From: Bacillota bacterium
GTDB taxonomy: Bacteria > Bacillota > Clostridia > Oscillospirales > Oscillospiraceae
DNA length: 64,000 nt
NCBI GenBank assembly: GCA_023386265.1
Contig: JAEWKA010000004.1
Span: forward strand, 372,001 to 436,000
Direction: 5' to 3'
Each line of letters begins with the position of its first letter. Within the stretch, counting starts at the first letter, position 1. The position numbers and the translations under genes are program-made. Below are positions 49,904 to 58,551 of this stretch, one piece after another. The notes below the pieces were generated by a model. The model saw only the letters and a list, made by a program, of their open reading frames with translations, did no database searches and had not been told where the DNA came from.

Positions 49904-52525
49904 CTAGTCTTTCCAGTCATCGGCAGGCGAGTCGGCATACTCCGAGAAGCTGACCTGATCTGCCGAAGGTCCTCTTAGGGCTCCGCCCTGCGAGGATTGC
50001 ATTTCCTGCCACTGCTGCCTTGTGATGAGAACCTGACGCGGCTTTGAGCCCTCAAACGGGCCGACAACGCCAATTTCCTCCATCTGGTCGACTATTCTGG
50101 CGGCTCTTGCGTAGCCTAGCTTCAGCCTGCGCTGGAGCATGGAAACGGAGGCCTGCTTCGTCTCAAAAATCACATCCACAGCCTGCGGGAGCAGTTCGTC
50201 ATAATCGGAGCCTGCGTCCGAAGCATCCTGCTTCTCGTTTTCCGATGAACCGTTATTTTTGTCCTCGGCCGCCTTTTCAATCTGGGCGAGTATGTCTTCA
50301 CTGTAAACGACCTGTGCGCCTTCCTTGACAAAGTTTATAATTTTTTCACGCTCCTCATCGGATACGAAAGCACCTTGTACGCGCATGGGCTTGCCCACGC
50401 CGAGCGGCGAATAGAGCATATCACCAGCGCCGATGAGCTTTTCAGCTCCCGAATTATCAAGGATTATGCGGCTTTCCATAGCAGACGAGACAGCAAAGGC
50501 GATGCGGCTCGGGATGTTTGCTTTCATAAGACCCGTGATGACGTCCGCCGAAGGACGCTGGGTTGCAATTACAAGGTGCATACCCGCGGCGCGTCCCATC
50601 TGGGCGACACGACAGATGCTCTCCTCGACCTCTTTTGAGGCAACCAGCATGAGGTCCGCAAGCTCGTCGATGACTATGACGACGCGCGGTAGGGTCTGCT
50701 CGCGGATGGTTTTCTGATGCGCATTATAACCTGTAAGGTCGCGGACGCCGCTTTCGGAAAACAGCCTGTAACGCTTCAGCATCTCGACAACTGCCCATTG
50801 CAGTGCGCCCGCTGCTTTTTTCGGGTCGGTGACGACTGGGACGAATAGGTGCGGAATACCGTTATATACGCCAAGCTCGACCATCTTGGGGTCGATCATG
50901 ATGAGGCGCACCTCTTCCGGCGTTGATTTATAAAGAAGGCTTATGATAAGCGAATTCATGCAGACGGATTTGCCGGAGCCTGTCGTACCTGCGATAAGAA
51001 GGTGCGGGAGCTTGGCGATGTTTCCGACAATCGCGTTTCCGCCTATATCCTCGCCGATTGCAAAGCTGAGCTTGGACTGGGCGCTTTTGAAAGAAGCTGC
51101 ATCGATTATATCGCGCAGGTATACCATGCTGATAAGCTTGTTCGGAACCTCGATGCCGACCGTTGAAATTTTATCGGGAATCGGCGCAATACGAACGCTC
51201 GTAACACCCAGCGACAGTGCAAGATCTCCCGCAAGGTTTGTGAGCTTTGCAAGCTTAACGCCCTGCTCAAGCTCAAGGTCATATCGCGTGACCGTGGGTC
51301 CGCGAGTAATGCCAGTGATAGCTCCGCTCACGCCGAAGCTTCTGATAGTGCTTTCGAGTCTTTCACGGTTCAGGGCTATTTCTTCCCTGCCGTCGATGTT
51401 GTTTCTCGGGCCTGCAGAGCTCAGGAGCGAAATGGACGGGTATCTGTATACTTCGGTACTCTCCTCCATCGTTTTTTCGATGGTTTTCGCTATTTCTTCG
51501 GTTTCCGCTTCTACCTCTTCGCGTGAAATCTTCTTGATTGCCGAGGTCGCACCTGTGCCCTCGCTGGTAAGCTGCGAAACTCCGGCCACGGCGGCCGCTT
51601 CCTCAACGGTGAGAGGTTTAACATCTTCCGTGGGCGCAGTACGCTTCATTATTTTCGAGCTCAAAGCAGAAGGCTTATCAGTATCCTGCGACAGAACCTG
51701 ATCAGGCGTTTTTACACGTGGCTTCGTGTTGAAAAATCCGACTCTGTCTTCAACATAGTCGTCGTTTTTCAGGCTTGCCTCATCAAGCGGTATATCTATG
51801 GCTTTTATGTTCTTTTTTCCTGTCAGTACAGGCGTTTTGGCACTGCTCTGAATATTGGGAGCAGGGATTTGTCTTGAATCCTGCACAGCTTCCGGCATCT
51901 GCTCATATTGAGGACGATTGCGATAGCTATCGATAAGCTTAGGCACTGTTAGTCCGATACAGTTCATTCCGAAAAAGATGAGTCCGACTGTGAAGACAGG
52001 AGCCGCGCCGTAAATACTGACTGCGGATTTAAGTCCCATCGCGAGAAGCCCTGAAAGCACTCCGCCGCTCGTCATTTCTTCCCCGCTTATATAGAGCACC
52101 GAAATAATTGATTTTGAGAACTCAATTTCTGTTCCGGTCGAGAAAAGATGATAAATTGCGCCAAGAAAGAGCGGCATTATAAGCGCCGATATGACTCTAA
52201 AACTGACGGGCTTGTTTTTTCTTAAAAGCAGTGTGAATGAGCACACGATAAGCGCCGGTGGGAAAATATAATAGCCCCAGCCAACTATGCCCTTTATAAA
52301 ACCGCAGAAGTATGTAATGAACCATGCATCGACATTAAAATATCCAATAAATGAGAACAGTCCGAGGCACAGGCAGACCACCGCGCCGATAGCACGCTTC
52401 GTGGGGTTGCCAATGGGCATGTTATTTGAAACGGCAGGCTTTCTTGTGCCACTCGCGGATTTTGAGGGTGTCTTTTTCTTAGCCGCAGTTTGTTTAGAGG
52501 TGGATTTCTTTGTCGCTTGTGCCAT
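49904..52525 (-). CDS. FtsK/SpoIIIE-family DNA translocase
   Basis: 873 aa. Basic N-terminus, then four transmembrane helices within about residues 45-195 and a variable linker. The RecA-like motor has Walker A GTTGSGKS near 512, DELADLM near 580 and the TQRPSADVITG motif. The C-terminal gamma winged-helix is around 773-835 (SVSMLQRRLKLGYARAARIVDQME). It pumps chromosomal DNA across the division or sporulation septum in the 5'-to-3' polarity set by the gamma domain. Only one copy is visible, so FtsK and SpoIIIE roles cannot be separated. Confidence 0.95.
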   Translation of the reverse strand: MAQATKKSTSKQTAAKKKTPSKSASGTRKPAVSNNMPIGNPTKRAIGAVVCLCLGLFSFIGYFNVDAWFITYFCGFIKGIVGWGYYIFPPALIVCSFTLLLRKNKPVSFRVISALIMPLFLGAIYHLFSTGTEIEFSKSIISVLYISGEEMTSGGVLSGLLAMGLKSAVSIYGAAPVFTVGLIFFGMNCIGLTVPKLIDSYRNRPQYEQMPEAVQDSRQIPAPNIQSSAKTPVLTGKKNIKAIDIPLDEASLKNDDYVEDRVGFFNTKPRVKTPDQVLSQDTDKPSALSSKIMKRTAPTEDVKPLTVEEAAAVAGVSQLTSEGTGATSAIKKISREEVEAETEEIAKTIEKTMEESTEVYRYPSISLLSSAGPRNNIDGREEIALNRERLESTIRSFGVSGAITGITRGPTVTRYDLELEQGVKLAKLTNLAGDLALSLGVTSVRIAPIPDKISTVGIEVPNKLISMVYLRDIIDAASFKSAQSKLSFAIGEDIGGNAIVGNIAKLPHLLIAGTTGSGKSVCMNSLIISLLYKSTPEEVRLIMIDPKMVELGVYNGIPHLFVPVVTDPKKAAGALQWAVVEMLKRYRLFSESGVRDLTGYNAHQKTIREQTLPRVVIVIDELADLMLVASKEVEESICRVAQMGRAAGMHLVIATQRPSADVITGLMKANIPSRIAFAVSSAMESRIILDNSGAEKLIGAGDMLYSPLGVGKPMRVQGAFVSDEEREKIINFVKEGAQVVYSEDILAQIEKAAEDKNNGSSENEKQDASDAGSDYDELLPQAVDVIFETKQASVSMLQRRLKLGYARAARIVDQMEEIGVVGPFEGSKPRQVLITRQQWQEMQSSQGGALRGPSADQVSFSEYADSPADDWKD

Positions 52526-52541
52526 TAAAATTCACTCCGTA

Positions 52542-53369
52542 TCAAAGAATAATCGTAAGTACGATTGTCAGTATGCCGATAAAGAAACAGTACCAGCAGA
52601 ATTTTCCGAATTTACCCTTCTGGGACAGCAGCTTTACGATTTTAATTGAGAAATATCCCGTTACACCGGCAACCGCCATACCAAGCAAATAGGCAGGGAT
52701 TCTGGTTGTATCCGCACCGTTTTCCAGAGCGTGAACGAGTTCTATGATTGTCGCGCCCAGAACGGCCGGGAGCGACATGAGGAAGGAAAACTTGACCGCA
52801 AAATTGCGGTTCAGGCCTGTAGCCATACCTGCAGTGATTGTTGAGCCGGAGCGTGAAATTCCGGGCAGGGTTGCAATCGCCTGTACTACGCCGATTTTTA
52901 TAGCGTCGCCGACCGACATATTCTTCTCGGTCTTTTTGCCGTTTTGCATTCTGTCGGAAAGATAGAGTATCGCACCGGTAATGAGGAAAGCGATACCGAT
53001 GAAGTAAGTGTTGTTGTTGAGCTTATTTATATAATCTTGTAGCGGCAGTACGATAACGAGCGGAAGCGTCGCTATTATTATCATAAGTACCAAGCGACGA
53101 GCGGGCTTAGGATCGCCCTGCTCTGGCTTTGGGTGGTTAATATCCTTGATGAAGCCGATGACTTCCTTTATCATATCGACGATATCCTGCCGGTAAACTA
53201 TGCAGATTGCAATAAGTGTTGCAAAGTGCAGAAGTACATCGAACAGAGTGTCGACTCCATTCATACCGAACAGGTTTTGCAGAACGGAAAGGTGTCCCGA
53301 ACTTGAAATCGGCAGGAACTCCGCAAGTCCCTGAACAAATCCTAAAATTGCAGCAAATAACAGTGTCAT
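52542..53369 (-). CDS. uppP: Undecaprenyl-diphosphatase (BacA/UppP)
   Basis: 275 aa, the usual length. Catalytic motif EFLPISSSGHL at residues 17-27 and PGISRSGSTI near 170 carry the Glu, Ser and Arg residues of the family. Seven to eight hydrophobic helices are visible. It recycles undecaprenyl pyrophosphate to the lipid carrier for wall synthesis; it is also a bacitracin-resistance determinant when overexpressed. The start ATG follows GGAGGTAAC. It lies 16 nt upstream of the DNA translocase gene, same direction. Confidence 0.97.
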   Translation of the reverse strand: MTLLFAAILGFVQGLAEFLPISSSGHLSVLQNLFGMNGVDTLFDVLLHFATLIAICIVYRQDIVDMIKEVIGFIKDINHPKPEQGDPKPARRLVLMIIIATLPLVIVLPLQDYINKLNNNTYFIGIAFLITGAILYLSDRMQNGKKTEKNMSVGDAIKIGVVQAIATLPGISRSGSTITAGMATGLNRNFAVKFSFLMSLPAVLGATIIELVHALENGADTTRIPAYLLGMAVAGVTGYFSIKIVKLLSQKGKFGKFCWYCFFIGILTIVLTIIL

Positions 53370-53450
53370 TGTTACCTCCGAATATCTGTGCTGAGTTGAT
53401 GTTTACAGTTTTAAAAAACAAATAAATTGCCTACGCCGTTTGACTGGAGC

Positions 53451-54422
53451 TCATGACGGAACGACTTTTTTCTTCTTTCTGCGCGTACGGCGATGTCTGG
53501 GCGGATGAGCCTTAGTGCTGTAATACTCCTCCATCTCCGAATCCGCTTTGTACATTATGCGGTTAACTGTCCATGTATCATCTTCTGCCGAGCGGAATTT
53601 GAGACGGACAAGGAATTTACCGTGAGCTTTGCACTCGCATAGCGTCATATATCTCTTATCGCCCTGATTTATCCAACGTCCGCACTTGAGACGCTCGCAG
53701 CATTCCGGACAGGTCGGAGCCGAAATGTCTTTATCCGCAAATGCGTCCGACCTCTCGTTATAACCTGTAAACGCCCTGTGCTCGACGGCATCGCCCGATC
53801 TGTCTGTCTCCTGCGCTCCGCTGAGGCGTGTTGCAAGAACCTTCGAGGCAGAATCGTAGTGACAGATTCCTTCTTCGAGATCGAGTTTCGAGCATACAAG
53901 GGCCGTGTTGTAAGCATCGCCAAGAGCGTCATGCGCAACGCGAGTCTGCTCGATGGTGAAATACTCCATCGCAGTCGTAAGGCCGGTCTGATTACGCCCT
54001 GCCTGAGTTTGGATATTGTAAATCACCTGCAAATTCACCCATCTGTCAATCCAGTCCCAATCAAGGTCGTGGATTATGATGTTCTGCTCCATGATTCCCT
54101 TGTCGTCGCTTCCCCATGTTAGAAAAGTACAGTTTTCACCGCACCATTCACGAAACTTCGCAAAAGCCTCTTTAAAGCCTACTCCGCCCTCAAGGCGTTC
54201 CTTGTCAAAGCCTGTAAGCTTCTCAACCTTATAATGCATCCGCTTGAAGTATATGGGTTTGACGTCGATTTGAAACTCTTCACCCGGTAAAAAATCATCT
54301 GTTAGCCTGACAGCCCCGATTTGGATTATTTCTCCTCTTAAGTGTATCGGAAGCTTATTGAAGACGGCAGATTGTGAGGACATGGCCTGATTCCATTCCA
54401 TATCCAAAACAACATAGCCCAT
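53451..54422 (-). CDS. DEDDh 3'-5' exonuclease with C-terminal zinc-ribbon
   Basis: 323 aa. The exonuclease domain starts YVVLDMEWN (first acidic pair), with IIQIGAVRL, and has VAHDALGDAYNTALV near residue 170 with the His/Asp of the DEDDh set. A C-terminal domain contains two Cys pairs (CPECCERLKCG and CECKAHGKFL), probably zinc-binding, and a basic Arg/Lys tail. It belongs to the KapD/ERI-like exonuclease group. Substrate (RNA or DNA) is not determined by sequence. It is upstream of uppP in the same direction with an 81-nt gap. Confidence 0.85.
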   Translation of the reverse strand: MGYVVLDMEWNQAMSSQSAVFNKLPIHLRGEIIQIGAVRLTDDFLPGEEFQIDVKPIYFKRMHYKVEKLTGFDKERLEGGVGFKEAFAKFREWCGENCTFLTWGSDDKGIMEQNIIIHDLDWDWIDRWVNLQVIYNIQTQAGRNQTGLTTAMEYFTIEQTRVAHDALGDAYNTALVCSKLDLEEGICHYDSASKVLATRLSGAQETDRSGDAVEHRAFTGYNERSDAFADKDISAPTCPECCERLKCGRWINQGDKRYMTLCECKAHGKFLVRLKFRSAEDDTWTVNRIMYKADSEMEEYYSTKAHPPRHRRTRRKKKKVVPS

Positions 54423-54686
54423 TAATTAAACCATTCCCTTCGGTTTTTATAAGAAAAAAGGAGCTTTTGTTCCTTTAATTTTGAAATCCGCCGGATGAAG
54501 CGCGATGCTTTTGTAAAAACGTATAGTCCGACAATTTGTTATTGTAACACATATTTTTCAATATGGACAGCTTTTTTCGCTGATGTTTTCAATTTCTTAT
54601 GTAAATCACCGAACTTTTTATCATAGCTTCCTCTCTACGGTCACCATGCCATCTTTCAAATAATATTATGTTAACCTTTTTGCTTA

Positions 54687-54724
54687 AACAGGTGTAGGAC
54701 ATCAAAGTTGCCCTACACCTGTTT
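54687..54724 (-). terminator. Terminator of pepD, in a 311-nt intergenic region
   Basis: A 13-bp perfect stem (54686-54698 with 54712-54724) lies just after the pepD stop. The rest of 54423-54733 is AT-rich. I see no gene, RNA or strong promoter in it apart from the leader of the exonuclease gene. Confidence 0.8.
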
Positions 54725-54733
54725 AATTATAAG

Positions 54734-56170
54734 TTATTGTGCCTGTTTTGCAAGCTTTTCCAATATACTCAGGGTAAGCGTCCAGATTCTCTCGATTGAC
54801 GCGATATCGGCTCTCTCCATGGGTGTGTGGATGTCCTGAAGTTCAGGTCCATATGATATTATGTCAACCGATTCGAGCATCTTGTCAAAGAATCCGCACT
54901 CCAGCCCCGCGTGTATGGCCATCGCCTTTGCTTCTTTTTTGAAAAGCTCCTTGTAGGTTTCCATTGCGAGTTGGCGTAGTGGCGAATTAGCCCTATACTC
55001 CCACTGGGGATATTCCGCGGAGCATACGCTCTCTCCGCCGGTCAGTGTGGCGATTGCGGCGAATTTTTCTTTCAGCTCAGTTTTGCGGCTGCCGACGGAG
55101 CTTCTCGCCAATGAATGGATTATTAGCTCGTTATCTTTCTGTTCGATAAATCCCGGATTAGAGGAGCTTTCTACTAAATCTGCTATATCGAAGCTCATGC
55201 CGAGAACTCCGTTCGGAAGCAGGCTCAGCGCCGATACTGCGCGTTTCTGCGACTCCGCTGTGTAGCAAGCACCGTCCCTCGTATCGCCGCAGGATATTTC
55301 AACGCTAATATTGTCCCTGTTTCCGTATTCATGCATGAAGTCATTTTCGAGTTGTTTTATGAGAGCCTCGACACCCTCAAGCTCGGCTTTTTCTACTAAC
55401 AGCTCCGCAGTCGCGTTCGTCGAAATCGCGTTTGTCTTACCGGCGGCCTCAAGTGACGAGATGCGAACCTTATCCCCAAGTTCGGAAAGTAGTCTTGACA
55501 TAAGAACGATTCCGTTCGCTTTTCCAAGATGGATATCGCCGCCGGAATGACCACCCTTAAGTCCGCGAATTTTGATGGTCAACGGGCAGAGTCCGGAAAC
55601 GGTTTCGCGCTCTAGCGGGATACTAAGATTATTTCTGAAGGCTCCGGCGCAGCTCGTGAAGAAAACGCCCTCTTCCTCTGTATCGAGATTAATGACGTAC
55701 TTTCCGTTAAGCAAATTAAAGTCCAACTCGCCCACGCCAATGCATCCGATTTCCTCGCCGGTTGTGAAAACCGCTTCGATTGCGGGATAAGGAACCTCGT
55801 CCATATCGAGCAGGGCGAGAGCATAGGCAACGGCGATACCGTCGTCCGCGCCCAAGGTCGTGCCGTCCGCCATAAGCCAGCCGTCTTTATATATAAGCCC
55901 TATGCCGTCCTCATAGGCTATTTTGCAGTTATCATCACGGACATAGACCATATCGGTGTGTCCCTGAATTATAACCGGCGCGCAGGCGCAGTTCGGCACC
56001 GTTGAAGGTTTTTTTATTATCACATTACTGTGGCTGTCGCTATGGACTTCGAGTCCGCGCTCCTTCGCAAAATCGGCAAGATAAGCGGCTATCGCCTTCT
56101 CGTCGCCGCTTTCGCGCGGGATGCGGGAAATCTCCTCAAAATAATGAAACACTTTTTTCGCGTCTGTCAT
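54734..56170 (-). CDS. pepD: Aminoacyl-histidine dipeptidase (PepD, M20 family)
   Basis: 478 aa. M20 motifs are present: IIQGHTDMVY near residue 80, TLGADDGIAVAYALALLD near 113, and FTTGEEIGCIG near 140. The GLKGGHSGGDIHLGKAN block is near 205, and AIHAGLECGFF and PELQDIHTPMERADI lie near the C-terminus. The zinc ligands (His, Asp, Glu, Asp, His) can all be placed. It hydrolyses Xaa-His and other dipeptides in the cytoplasm. Monocistronic, ended by a hairpin. Confidence 0.95.
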   Translation of the reverse strand: MTDAKKVFHYFEEISRIPRESGDEKAIAAYLADFAKERGLEVHSDSHSNVIIKKPSTVPNCACAPVIIQGHTDMVYVRDDNCKIAYEDGIGLIYKDGWLMADGTTLGADDGIAVAYALALLDMDEVPYPAIEAVFTTGEEIGCIGVGELDFNLLNGKYVINLDTEEEGVFFTSCAGAFRNNLSIPLERETVSGLCPLTIKIRGLKGGHSGGDIHLGKANGIVLMSRLLSELGDKVRISSLEAAGKTNAISTNATAELLVEKAELEGVEALIKQLENDFMHEYGNRDNISVEISCGDTRDGACYTAESQKRAVSALSLLPNGVLGMSFDIADLVESSSNPGFIEQKDNELIIHSLARSSVGSRKTELKEKFAAIATLTGGESVCSAEYPQWEYRANSPLRQLAMETYKELFKKEAKAMAIHAGLECGFFDKMLESVDIISYGPELQDIHTPMERADIASIERIWTLTLSILEKLAKQAQ

Positions 56171-56230
56171 GATTTATCACCCTTTCATTGGCAATAATTA
56201 TACACTTCGCAAAATGCATATGCAATAATA

Positions 56231-56797
56231 CTATGCCGCAGTCTTGCTCTTTTTGATGAACGGACGCAACCTTTTTGCGAGAATCGCGCAAACTACGACA
56301 AGCACAATGTCCCCCAATGCGAAGGGCAAAAATCCCATTGAAAAAATCTTTTCGATTCCAGTCGGATTTGCCATATAGAAGTTTAATATTAGATACAAAT
56401 GTAAAAGCCCTATTGCAAACATGGCAATAAAATTCACTAGCCCTGCAATAATATAAGTTATAATGCTATTTGTCCCCTGTTCAGCAATCAGCCCTGCGAG
56501 CCAGGTACCAAGCGCAAAACCTATGATATAGCCAAAGGTTGGCTGGAATATATACCCTGGGCCTCCGCCCTGCGTAAAAACGGGTACGCCAGCAAGTCCT
56601 ATAAATATATACAGGCATACTGCGACTAGCCCCTTTTTCTTTCCGAGTAAAAGCCCTGCGAGATTCGTAAAAAGAAACTGGAGAGTAATTGGAACATAGG
56701 GTATTGGGATTTTGATAAAGGCTCCTGCTGCAATCAGGGCGGCAAAAAGGGCACAGAGCACCATTCCCCTGACGTCTATGAGTTTATTGTTCTGCAT
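56231..56797 (-). CDS. bioY: BioY, biotin-specific S component of an ECF transporter
   Basis: 188 aa with six hydrophobic segments. BioY hallmarks are IPIPYVPITLQFLFTNLAGLLLG near residue 30 and GGPGYIFQPTFGYIIGF near 78. It binds biotin in the membrane and works with an ECF module encoded elsewhere. Start ATG after AGGAGAAAAT. 15 nt behind birA in the same direction, thus under the BirA operator. Confidence 0.97.
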   Translation of the reverse strand: MQNNKLIDVRGMVLCALFAALIAAGAFIKIPIPYVPITLQFLFTNLAGLLLGKKKGLVAVCLYIFIGLAGVPVFTQGGGPGYIFQPTFGYIIGFALGTWLAGLIAEQGTNSIITYIIAGLVNFIAMFAIGLLHLYLILNFYMANPTGIEKIFSMGFLPFALGDIVLVVVCAILAKRLRPFIKKSKTAA

Positions 56798-56812
56798 ATT
56801 TTCTCCTAAATA

Positions 56813-57790
56813 TCATCCAGCAGACAGATTTATAATTGCAACTTCGCCGCTCTGAAGTTCGGTATCCTCACCGCTTTCAAGGCGCACGATAAGAGCTCCC
56901 GAATCGCTTATGCCTGTGACGCTCGCGTTAAGCTGTTCAATACCGCGCATAAAGCAGATGTCTTTTCCGAACATAAGCGAGCGCTTCCTGTATTCGTCGA
57001 TTATTATTTCGCTGCCGAGCGTATCAAAGCCATCCAGAATTCCAGAGTATATTTCCGCAGCAAGACGGTTACGCGATACTTCACCATCGCCTAGTGAACC
57101 GACTATGCCGCGAAGCTCCGGCGGAAGACTCTCCTCCTTTATTGAGCAGTCCACACCCACGCCGACTATGATGCTCTCGATGACTCCGCTTTCAAAATCT
57201 GTCACTGCTTCCGTCAGTATTCCGCATACCTTTTTACAGTCCAGATACACATCATTGACCCATTTTATCTGAGGCTTTTTGTCCGTAAGCTTTTCAATGG
57301 CTCTGCAAACCGCAACTGCAGCTGCAATCGTTATCATCTGAGACTCTGCCATTCCTAATACCGGCTTGAGGATGACGCTCATATAAAGTCCGGCCCCGTG
57401 CGGGGAGAAAAAGCTCTTGCCGTATCTTCCGCGTCCGGCGGTCTGTTCTTCCGCAAGGATTAGCGTCCCGTGCTTCGCACCGTCCGCAGCAAGCTTTTTT
57501 GCCTGAGTGTTGGTCGAATCAGTTGTGCCAAGCACCATAATCGGACAGGATTTATATTTTTGAAACAGATTTACGCGCACGCCCTCTTCGCTAAGCAGAT
57601 TGCTTTCCGGATCAAGTCTGTAGCCCTTGTTCGTGACGGCGAGTATCCTGTGTCCGCTCTCTTCCAGACTCTTAACAGCTTTCCAGACGGCGGTTCTTGA
57701 TATATTCAGCTTTTCGGCGAGCTCTTGACCCGAAACAAAGCGTTCTCTTTCACTTTCCAGCACAGCCAAAATGTCATTCTTCGTTGACAT
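56813..57790 (-). CDS. birA: Bifunctional biotin-protein ligase / biotin operon repressor
   Basis: 325 aa. The N-terminal winged helix (GQELAEKLNISRTAVWKAVKSLEESGH) is the DNA-binding domain, so this is a group II BirA. The ligase domain has TDSTNTQAK, AEEQTAGRGRYGKSFFSP (biotinyl-AMP loop), KWVNDVYLDCKKVCGIL, and a C-terminal SH3-like domain. It biotinylates carboxylases and represses biotin genes when loaded. A matching palindrome overlaps its promoter, consistent with autoregulation of birA-bioY. Confidence 0.97.
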   Translation of the reverse strand: MSTKNDILAVLESERERFVSGQELAEKLNISRTAVWKAVKSLEESGHRILAVTNKGYRLDPESNLLSEEGVRVNLFQKYKSCPIMVLGTTDSTNTQAKKLAADGAKHGTLILAEEQTAGRGRYGKSFFSPHGAGLYMSVILKPVLGMAESQMITIAAAVAVCRAIEKLTDKKPQIKWVNDVYLDCKKVCGILTEAVTDFESGVIESIIVGVGVDCSIKEESLPPELRGIVGSLGDGEVSRNRLAAEIYSGILDGFDTLGSEIIIDEYRKRSLMFGKDICFMRGIEQLNASVTGISDSGALIVRLESGEDTELQSGEVAIINLSAG

Positions 57791-57822
57791 TTAATCCCTC
57801 CCAACACTATTGGTTTTTCGAT

Positions 57823-57851
57823 ATTCTAACCTATAAGCTTCGCAATGTCAA
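57823..57851 (-). promoter_or_regulatory. birA-bioY promoter
   Basis: On the minus strand: TTGACA (57851-57846), 17-nt spacer, TAGAAT (57828-57823). About 30 nt before the birA start. Confidence 0.8.
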
Positions 57852-57877
57852 CTATATCTGTGCTCATGGTTGACATT
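57844..57877. promoter_or_regulatory. BirA operator (biotin box)
   Basis: AATGTCAAC (57844-57852) and GTTGACATT (57869-57877) are perfect 9-bp inverted repeats with a 16-nt spacer, the known BirA-box architecture (TGTnAAC-N15/16-GTTnACA). The left half covers the birA -35 box. Confidence 0.85.
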
Positions 57878-58006
57878 CTATTTTTTGAATTTCGAATGAA
57901 TATGAGACAACAGGGAAATACTATCCAATATCCATCATATGGCTCAATTTTATCAAGGCAGAGGCGTATAGGGTTCGACTCTCCTTGCCTTAGGGAGGTA
58001 ATTCAT

Positions 58007-58324
58007 TTGCTGAACAAGGTTGAGATCTGCGGTGTCAACACAGCCAAGCTCAAAGTACTGAAGAACGATGAAACGATGGAGCTTTTGCTCCGATCAAAGA
58101 AAGGAGACAAAGAAGCCAGAGAAAAATTAATTTCCGGCAATCTTAGACTGGTTCTATCGGTCATACAAAAATTTGCGTCGCGCGGCGAAAATGTAGATGA
58201 CCTTTTTCAGGTCGGCTGTATTGGTCTAATCAAAGCCATAGATAATTTTGATACCAATCAGCCGGTTAGATTTTCGACCTATGGCGTCCCGATGACCGTC
58301 TGTTGTCGTAATAGGTTTTCTTGA
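58007..58324 (+). pseudogene. sigG: Truncated sporulation sigma factor SigG (N-terminal third)
   Basis: TTG start at 58007, 7 nt after GGAGGT. The protein begins as sigma-G does (NKVEICGVNTAKLKVLKN) and continues through region 1.2 and region 2 (GNLRLVLSVIQKF, VDDLFQVGCIGLIKAIDNFD, FSTYGVPM). After Met in FSTYGVPM, where sigma-G proteins continue IIGEIRRYLRDN, the sequence changes abruptly to TVCCRNRFS and stops. No match to the missing C-terminal half is found downstream; a tRNA promoter begins within 5 nt of the stop. The fragment lacks regions 2.4 to 4, so it cannot be a working sigma factor. It is either a remnant of rearrangement or the left part of a gene split by an element, with the rest elsewhere. 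Confidence 0.85.
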
Positions 58325-58349
58325 CATAGGAATGAATTTGAGTTAGAAT
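58321..58349 (+). promoter_or_regulatory. Promoter of tRNA-Arg
   Basis: TTGACA (58321-58326), 17-nt spacer, TAGAAT (58344-58349), 24 nt before the tRNA 5' end. The -35 overlaps the stop codon of the sigG fragment. Confidence 0.85.
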
Positions 58350-58373
58350 ACGCAGGTATCAAATATACCATAT

Positions 58374-58450
58374 GTCTCCGTAGCTCAGCAGGATAGAGCG
58401 TTCGCCTCCTAAGCGAAAGGTCGCGCGTTCGAATCGCGCCGGGGATGCCA
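58374..58450 (+). tRNA. tRNA-Arg, anticodon CCU
   Basis: 77 nt folding as a full cloverleaf: 7-bp acceptor stem with two wobble pairs, D-arm GCTC...GAGC, anticodon stem TTCGC...GCGAA with loop CTCCTAA (anticodon CCU, reading AGG), T-arm GCGCG-TTCGAAT-CGCGC, and encoded 3' CCA. It has its own promoter and terminator. Confidence 0.97.
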
Positions 58451-58484
58451 AAAGCGCCGAAAACTTAAGTTTTCGGCGCTTTTT
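58450..58484. terminator. Terminator of tRNA-Arg
   Basis: A perfect palindrome of about 17 bp per arm (AAAGCGCCGAAAAC core) begins at the CCA end and finishes in TTTTT. It shares the sequence CCGAAAAC with two other terminators at 61.5 and 63.5 kb. Confidence 0.9.
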
Positions 58485-58551
58485 CTATCAGGAAAGTTTG
58501 ATTTCCAAATTATCAAAATTGGTTTTTATGTGTGCGCAACAATACTTTGGC

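Noticed and set aside
57845..58006. N-terminal extension of the sigG fragment
   Set aside because: The upstream codons do not look like sigma-G sequence and overlap the BirA operator. The TTG at 58007 has a good ribosome site and matches the family start.
58374..58450. tRNA-Arg as the prophage attachment site
   Set aside because: The prophage ends in the conserved Cys-rich gene with a serine integrase. The tRNA gene is 12 kb away, complete, and has no duplicated 3' end.
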